The notes under the pieces were generated by a model, which was not told the origin of the DNA, did not search any database, and worked only from the letters and a program-made list of their open reading frames with translations. Shown piece after piece: positions 1 to 5,026 of a DNA stretch of 5,026 nucleotides (position 1 is the first letter of the stretch; every line of letters begins with the position of its first letter). The translations under genes and the position numbers were made by a program. This DNA is from Actinomycetota bacterium (GTDB lineage Bacteria > Actinomycetota > Thermoleophilia > Solirubrobacterales > Solirubrobacteraceae), in NCBI GenBank assembly GCA_005883255.1, contig VAXS01000029.1, forward strand, positions 1 through 5,026, written 5' to 3'.

Positions 1-2701
1 GGAGGCCGAGGCGGTGGAGGTGGCGCCCGCGGCCGAGCTGGCGGCCGAGCACCGCGAGCTGGCGGAGCTGGCGGTCACCGACAGGGCGGAGGAACGTCCC
101 GACGTGGCCGAGCTGCTGCCCGTGGACGACTTCCGCGCCTTCCTGGACCTGGCCCCCGCCGACGCGTTCCTGGTCCTGGCGGGCGAGGAGGACGTCCGCC
201 CGGCGCTGGGCGACATGTGGCAGGACGTGACCGCCGCCCTGCACGACGCCGACGCCCACCACCTCTACGTCGCGCCCGACGAGGTGGCCGCGGCGCTGGC
301 CGAGCGCGCCGGCGTGCGCCTGACCGCCACCGCCGCCGGCGGCGAGGAGCCGCCGATCGCCTTCCACGCCCAGGCCGCCGACACCGCCGCGCGCTCCCTC
401 ACCGAGGCCGAGCCCGAGCTGGAGAAGCTGATCCGCTCGGGCTACCGGACCGTCGTGGCCTGGCGGCGCCGGGGCGAGGGCGAGCGCGCGGCCTACAACC
501 TGGCCCGGCTGCGCGCCACCTGGATGGACGGGCGCGCCCCGGCCGAGGCCGACCTGCGCTTCACCCAGGCGCCGCTGCGCGACGGCTTCGTGGCCGCTCC
601 GTTCCGACTCGCGGTCATCCCCGAGCACCGGCTGCTCCGCCGCCGCCGGGCCCGGCCCGAGCGCCCTCGCCCCGGCGTGCTGCGCTCGTTCGCCGACCTG
701 CGCACCGGCGACGTGGTGGTGCACGAGGACCACGGGATCGCCCGCTTCGCCGGCTTCGACACCAAGACGGTGGCCGGCGTCACCCGCGACTACCTGGACC
801 TCGAGTTCCAGGGCTCCGACCGCGTGTTCATGCCGGTCGACCAGCTGGCCAAGATCTCCCGCTACGTGGGGGCCGGCGGCGACCAGCCGCCGCTGTCCAA
901 GCTCGGCGGCAAGCGCTGGGACCAGCTCAAGGCCCGCGCCCGCCGCGCCGCCCAGGAGCTGGCCGGCGAGCTGCTCAACCTCTACGCCGAGCGCCGGCGC
1001 CGCGAGGGCTACGCGTTCGCCGCCGACTCGGACTGGCAGCGCGACTTCGAGGCCCGCTTCCCCTACCAGGAGACGCCCGACCAGCAGGACGCGATCGAGG
1101 CCGTCAAGTCCGACATGGAGGCGCCCCGGCCGATGGACCGGCTGATCTGCGGCGACGTGGGCTACGGGAAGACCGAGGTCGCCCTGCGGGCCGCCTTCAA
1201 GGCGGCGGAGAACGGCAAGCAGGTGCTGATGCTGGTCCCCACGACGATCCTGGCCCAGCAGCACTACGGCACCTTCGCCGAGCGGCTGCGCGACTGGCCG
1301 ATCCGGGTGGAGCAGGTCTCGCGCTTCCGCCCGCCCCGCGAGCAGCGGGCGGCCATCGCCGCGTTCAGCGAGGGGAAGGTGGACATCCTGATCGGCACCC
1401 ACCGGCTGCTCTCGCGCGACGTCCGGGCCAAGGACCTGGGGCTGCTGATCGTGGACGAGGAGCAGCGCTTCGGGGTGCGCCAGAAGGACCTGCTGCGGCA
1501 GCTGCGACTGCGGGTGGACGTCCTGTCGATGTCGGCCACGCCGATCCCCCGCACGCTGCAGATGTCGCTGGCCGGACTGCGCGACATCTCGGTCATCGAG
1601 ACCGCCCCCGAGGGCCGCCGGCCCGTCCGCACGTGGGTGGGCGAGTACGACGAGGAGCTGGTGCGCCAGGCGCTGGAGCGCGAGGCGGCGCGCGGCGGGC
1701 AGGCGTTCTTCCTGCACAACCGCGTGGAGACGATCGACGAGACGGCCGAGCGCCTGCGGGGCCTGTGTCCCGGGCTGCGCTTCGTGGTCGCCCACGGCCA
1801 GCTGGAGGAGCGGGCGCTGGAGGATCGGATGGTGCAGTTCCTGCGTGGCGACGCCGACGTGCTGGTCTGCACCAGCATCATCGAGTCGGGCCTGGACATC
1901 CCCCAGGCCAACACGCTGGTGGTGGAGGACGCGCAGGGCTTCGGGCTGGCGCAGCTCTACCAGATCCGTGGGCGCGTGGGCCGCAGCCGCGAGCGCGCCT
2001 ACGCCTACCTGCTCTACCCGGCGGCGGCGGCGCTGACGGCGGAGGCCGCCCAGCGGCTGACGGCGCTGTCCGACTACACGGAGCTGGGGGCGGGAGTCCG
2101 CATCGCCCTGCGCGACCTGGAGATCCGCGGCGCCGGCAACCTGCTGGGCGACGAGCAGTCCGGGCACGTGGCGGCGCTGGGCTTCGAGCTGTACATGCAG
2201 ATGCTGGACGAGGCGGTGCTCGCGCTGGCGGCGGCCGGCGACGGCGCCGGGCCGGAGGAGCCCGTGCGGCTGGACGTCAACGTCGACGCCTACGTACCGG
2301 CGGACTACATCCCCTACGAGCAGGCGAAGATCGACGTGCACCGCCGGATCGCCGGCGCCCGGGAGGTGTCCGAGCTGGGGACGCTGCGGGAGGAGCTGGA
2401 GGATCGCTTCGGCCCGATCCCCGAGCCGCTGGCCAACCTGCTGGCGCTCCAGCAGGCCCGCATCAAGCTGGGGCAGGCGGGAGCCCGCGCGGTCTCCTTC
2501 CGCAGCGGGCGCCTGGCGGTCACCCCCATCGAGCTCGACTCCACCCGGGCCCGGGCGCTGCGGGAGCGCATTCCCGAGGCGCTGTACGAGTCGGGGCGCT
2601 CGCAGGTGTCGCTGCGCGTGCCCGACGACCCCGGCGAGCGCTTCCCCGCCGTCGTGCGCGCGGCCGACGCGCTCCTGGACGTCACCCGGCTGGCGGCCTG
2701 A
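1..2701 (+). CDS. mfd: Transcription-repair coupling factor Mfd (5'-truncated by window edge)
   Basis: Mfd is a cytoplasmic DNA translocase that pushes stalled RNA polymerase off damaged DNA and recruits UvrA for nucleotide excision repair. The frame is open from base 2 with no stop, so the gene starts outside the window. About 200 N-terminal residues are missing (family usually about 1100-1200), which removes most of the UvrA-binding region. In order I see the end of the UvrB-like module (to about 350), the D3-like segment ending near 640, the RNA-polymerase-interacting domain (about 689-910, with VVHEDHGIARF), and then a RecG-like superfamily 2 motor. Motor motifs are FPYQETPDQ at 1058, Walker A GDVGYGKT at 1151-1174, DEEQ at 1454-1465, SATPIPRTL at 1532-1558, motif V around 1865-1918 and QIRGRVGRS at 1961-1987. 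The translocation (TRG) motif with LEIRGAGNLLG lies at about 2111-2170, and the C-terminal D7 domain at about 2260-2600. All key motor residues are intact. It ends in TGA, 31 bases before the next gene. Confidence 0.97.
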   Translation, partial: EAEAVEVAPAAELAAEHRELAELAVTDRAEERPDVAELLPVDDFRAFLDLAPADAFLVLAGEEDVRPALGDMWQDVTAALHDADAHHLYVAPDEVAAALAERAGVRLTATAAGGEEPPIAFHAQAADTAARSLTEAEPELEKLIRSGYRTVVAWRRRGEGERAAYNLARLRATWMDGRAPAEADLRFTQAPLRDGFVAAPFRLAVIPEHRLLRRRRARPERPRPGVLRSFADLRTGDVVVHEDHGIARFAGFDTKTVAGVTRDYLDLEFQGSDRVFMPVDQLAKISRYVGAGGDQPPLSKLGGKRWDQLKARARRAAQELAGELLNLYAERRRREGYAFAADSDWQRDFEARFPYQETPDQQDAIEAVKSDMEAPRPMDRLICGDVGYGKTEVALRAAFKAAENGKQVLMLVPTTILAQQHYGTFAERLRDWPIRVEQVSRFRPPREQRAAIAAFSEGKVDILIGTHRLLSRDVRAKDLGLLIVDEEQRFGVRQKDLLRQLRLRVDVLSMSATPIPRTLQMSLAGLRDISVIETAPEGRRPVRTWVGEYDEELVRQALEREAARGGQAFFLHNRVETIDETAERLRGLCPGLRFVVAHGQLEERALEDRMVQFLRGDADVLVCTSIIESGLDIPQANTLVVEDAQGFGLAQLYQIRGRVGRSRERAYAYLLYPAAAALTAEAAQRLTALSDYTELGAGVRIALRDLEIRGAGNLLGDEQSGHVAALGFELYMQMLDEAVLALAAAGDGAGPEEPVRLDVNVDAYVPADYIPYEQAKIDVHRRIAGAREVSELGTLREELEDRFGPIPEPLANLLALQQARIKLGQAGARAVSFRSGRLAVTPIELDSTRARALRERIPEALYESGRSQVSLRVPDDPGERFPAVVRAADALLDVTRLAA

Positions 2702-2710
2702 GGGCCGGAT

Positions 2711-2733
2711 TCCGCTACCATCGCCGGCTCGCG
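2711..2733 (+). promoter_or_regulatory. Candidate promoter (-10 TACCAT) for a leaderless or near-leaderless transcript
   Basis: The 31-base gap after mfd contains TACCAT at 2716-2721, which fits the actinobacterial -10 consensus TAnnnT. A start site 6-10 bases downstream would fall at about 2728-2733, at or just before the GTG start of the foldase gene. That gene has no Shine-Dalgarno sequence in front of it, which fits leaderless initiation. No good -35 hexamer is visible 16-19 bases upstream (the sequence there is GC-rich mfd coding sequence), so the call rests on one six-base match and its position. If real, it would let the downstream three-gene unit be transcribed independently of mfd. 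Confidence 0.35.
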
Positions 2734-2804
2734 TGGCGCGGTCGATTCGGATGCTCGTGGCGCTTTGCGCCGTCCTCGCGCTCGCCGGCGGTCTGTCGGC
2801 GTGC
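2733..2804 (+). other. Lipoprotein signal peptide with lipobox LSAC
   Basis: The first 24 codons of the foldase gene encode a short basic start (MARSIRM), a hydrophobic core rich in Leu/Ala/Val, and the lipobox L-S-A-C, with Cys24 at 2802-2804. This is the classic signal peptidase II pattern, so the mature protein should begin at Cys24, carry a diacylglyceryl anchor and sit on the outer face of the cytoplasmic membrane. The residues after the cysteine (G-D-S) are polar, as usual for lipoproteins. Confidence 0.88.
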
Positions 2805-3929
2805 GGCGACAGCGTGCCCGGGAACGCGGTCGCCCGGGTGGGCGACAACCTGGTCAAGCAGAGCACGTTCACCCACTGGCTGGGGGTGGCGGCGCTGTCC
2901 TCGCAGCCGCCGGGCGCGACCGCCGCGCCGGTGGTCCCGGATCCCCCGAACTTCACCAAGTGCGCCGCCGCCAAGGCCAACTCCGCCCCCAAGCCCGCCA
3001 AGGGCCAGCCCGCGCCCACCGCCGCTCAGTTCAAGTCTCAGTGCAAGCAGGAGTACGACGGCGAGCGCGACCAGGTGATGCAGTTCCTCATCCAGTCGCG
3101 GTGGATCCTGGGCGAGGCCAACGACCAGGGCGTGAAGGTCTCCGACGCCGAGGTGCGCAAGTCCTTCGACCAGCAGAAGCGCCAGAGCTTCCCCACCGAC
3201 ACGCAGTACCAGGCCTACCTCAAGACCTCGGGGATGACCGAGGCGGACATCCTCATGCAAGTCAAGGTCAGCCTGCTCTCGACCAAGATCCGCAAGAAGG
3301 TGACCAAGGGCAAGGACAAGGTCACCGACGCGCAGATCACCGCCTACTACAACAAGAACAAGTCGCGGTTCGCCCAGCCCCAGCGCCGCGACCTCAACGT
3401 GGTCCTCACCCGGACCAAGCCGCAGGCCGACCAGGCGCTGAAGGCGCTGCGCTCGGGCCAGAGCTTCGCCTCCGTGGCCAAGAAGTTCTCGATCGACCAG
3501 GCGTCCAAGGCGCAGGGAGGGAAGCTGCCCGCCGTCACCCCCGGCCAGCAGGAGAAGGCGTTCGACGCCGCCATCTTCAAGGCCCGCCGAGGTGCGCTCA
3601 CCGGCCCGGTGAAGACGCAGTTCGGCTACTACGTCTTCACCGTGACCAAGGCCACGCCCGCCAGCCAGCAGACGCTGGAGCAGGCCAAGCCCACGATCCG
3701 CCAGCTGCTGGCCTCGCAGGGTCAGCAGAAGGCGCTCAACAGCTTCGTCAAGGACTTCCAGAAGAAGTGGAAGGGCCAGACCAACTGCCGCAAGGGCTTC
3801 GTGATCGCGCTGTGCAAGAACGCGCCGAAGCCCAAGACCGGCACCCAGACCGCTCCGCCCGGCGCCGTGCCTCAGACGAGCGGCGGCGCCCAGCAGGGCA
3901 CCCCGTCGCAGACGCCTTCCGGCCAGTAG
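2733..3929 (+). CDS. SurA/PrsA-like parvulin-fold lipoprotein (putative extracytoplasmic foldase)
   Basis: This 398-residue exported protein has a lipoprotein signal, a SurA_N-like helical region (about residues 32-165, starting VARVGDNLVKQSTF) and a parvulin-type domain (about 217-305). The parvulin features seen are FASVAKKFSID, a GG pair, and GPVKTQFGYYVF. Relatives such as PrsA and SurA fold proteins outside the cytoplasmic membrane. However, the two histidines typical of active parvulins (HILV and FGYH) align here with Asn222 and Tyr300, so prolyl isomerase activity is doubtful and a chaperone role is more likely. Cysteine pairs Cys77/Cys104 (in a Pro/Ala/Lys-rich insert) and Cys352/Cys361 may form disulfides. 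The last 34 or so residues are a Pro/Thr/Gln/Gly-rich, probably disordered tail. GTG at 2733 is chosen because it keeps the basic n-region (Arg3, Arg6) of the signal; the ATG at 2751 would remove it. There is no clear ribosome binding site. The TAG stop directly abuts mazG. Confidence 0.88.
   Translation: MARSIRMLVALCAVLALAGGLSACGDSVPGNAVARVGDNLVKQSTFTHWLGVAALSSQPPGATAAPVVPDPPNFTKCAAAKANSAPKPAKGQPAPTAAQFKSQCKQEYDGERDQVMQFLIQSRWILGEANDQGVKVSDAEVRKSFDQQKRQSFPTDTQYQAYLKTSGMTEADILMQVKVSLLSTKIRKKVTKGKDKVTDAQITAYYNKNKSRFAQPQRRDLNVVLTRTKPQADQALKALRSGQSFASVAKKFSIDQASKAQGGKLPAVTPGQQEKAFDAAIFKARRGALTGPVKTQFGYYVFTVTKATPASQQTLEQAKPTIRQLLASQGQQKALNSFVKDFQKKWKGQTNCRKGFVIALCKNAPKPKTGTQTAPPGAVPQTSGGAQQGTPSQTPSGQ

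Positions 3930-5026
<1,097 letters not shown>

Noticed and set aside
14..16. GTG at base 14 as the true start of mfd
   Set aside because: The frame is open to the window edge, and the sequence here already matches the internal UvrB-like part of Mfd. It is an internal valine codon.
1264..1914. Minus-strand open frame opposite the Mfd motor domain
   Set aside because: It is Ser/Arg-rich shadow translation of the conserved helicase motifs, with no independent coding evidence.
2702..2728. Inverted GCCGG (2704-2708) and CCGGC (2724-2728) in the mfd-foldase gap as a possible terminator
   Set aside because: The stem is only 5 base pairs with a 15-base loop and no T-run follows. Such matches are frequent by chance at this GC content, and it would sit over the candidate -10.
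2751..2753. ATG as alternative start of the foldase gene
   Set aside because: It would remove the basic N-terminal segment (Arg3, Arg6) needed for a normal export signal, leaving the hydrophobic core without a positive n-region. GTG at 2733 fits better.
217..3078. Very long plus-strand open frame (about 953 codons) in another frame across mfd and into the foldase gene
   Set aside because: The product is almost pure Arg/Pro/Ala/Gly with no motif, and it runs across two real genes. It is a composition artefact.

Overview
This very GC-rich window (codon third positions are almost all G or C) carries four head-to-tail plus-strand genes: the 3' part of mfd, a lipoprotein of the SurA/PrsA foldase family, mazG, and the 5' part of eno. 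Coding density is nearly complete. The only non-coding stretch is 31 bases between mfd and the foldase gene. I see no RNA gene, mobile element, CRISPR array, repeat family or convincing terminator.

The gene set and order suggest an actinobacterium. Mycobacterium tuberculosis has a comparable run (mfd, mazG, lpqU, eno, then a septum-formation-initiator gene). A parvulin-like lipoprotein between mfd and mazG, together with the composition, makes me lean towards the deep-branching Thermoleophilia/Solirubrobacterales. That placement is an inference from memory, not a demonstrated fact.

Layout: 1-2701 is Mfd, the transcription-repair coupling factor, open at the left edge with roughly its first 200 residues missing. 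2702-2732 is a short spacer with a -10-like TACCAT, placed so that a transcript would be leaderless or nearly so at the GTG of the next gene. 2733-3929 is the lipid-anchored foldase-like protein. 3930-4619 is MazG, whose GTG start directly follows the foldase TAG in the same frame. 4616-5026 is enolase, overlapping mazG by ATGA, preceded by a clear GGAGG, and cut by the right edge.

The last three genes are packed as one translationally coupled unit: 0-base abutment, then a 4-base overlap. Mfd may be co-transcribed with them or only lie upstream of their promoter. The products do not form one pathway. They cover DNA repair at stalled RNA polymerase, folding outside the membrane, nucleotide-pool cleaning and glycolysis, which is a typical housekeeping neighbourhood.

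I found no convincing new multi-gene system. The points worth a second look are at protein level: a foldase whose two parvulin active-site histidines appear replaced and which carries two cysteine pairs around the fold; a MazG whose second domain has lost its metal ligands; and the in-frame TAG/GTG junction between them.
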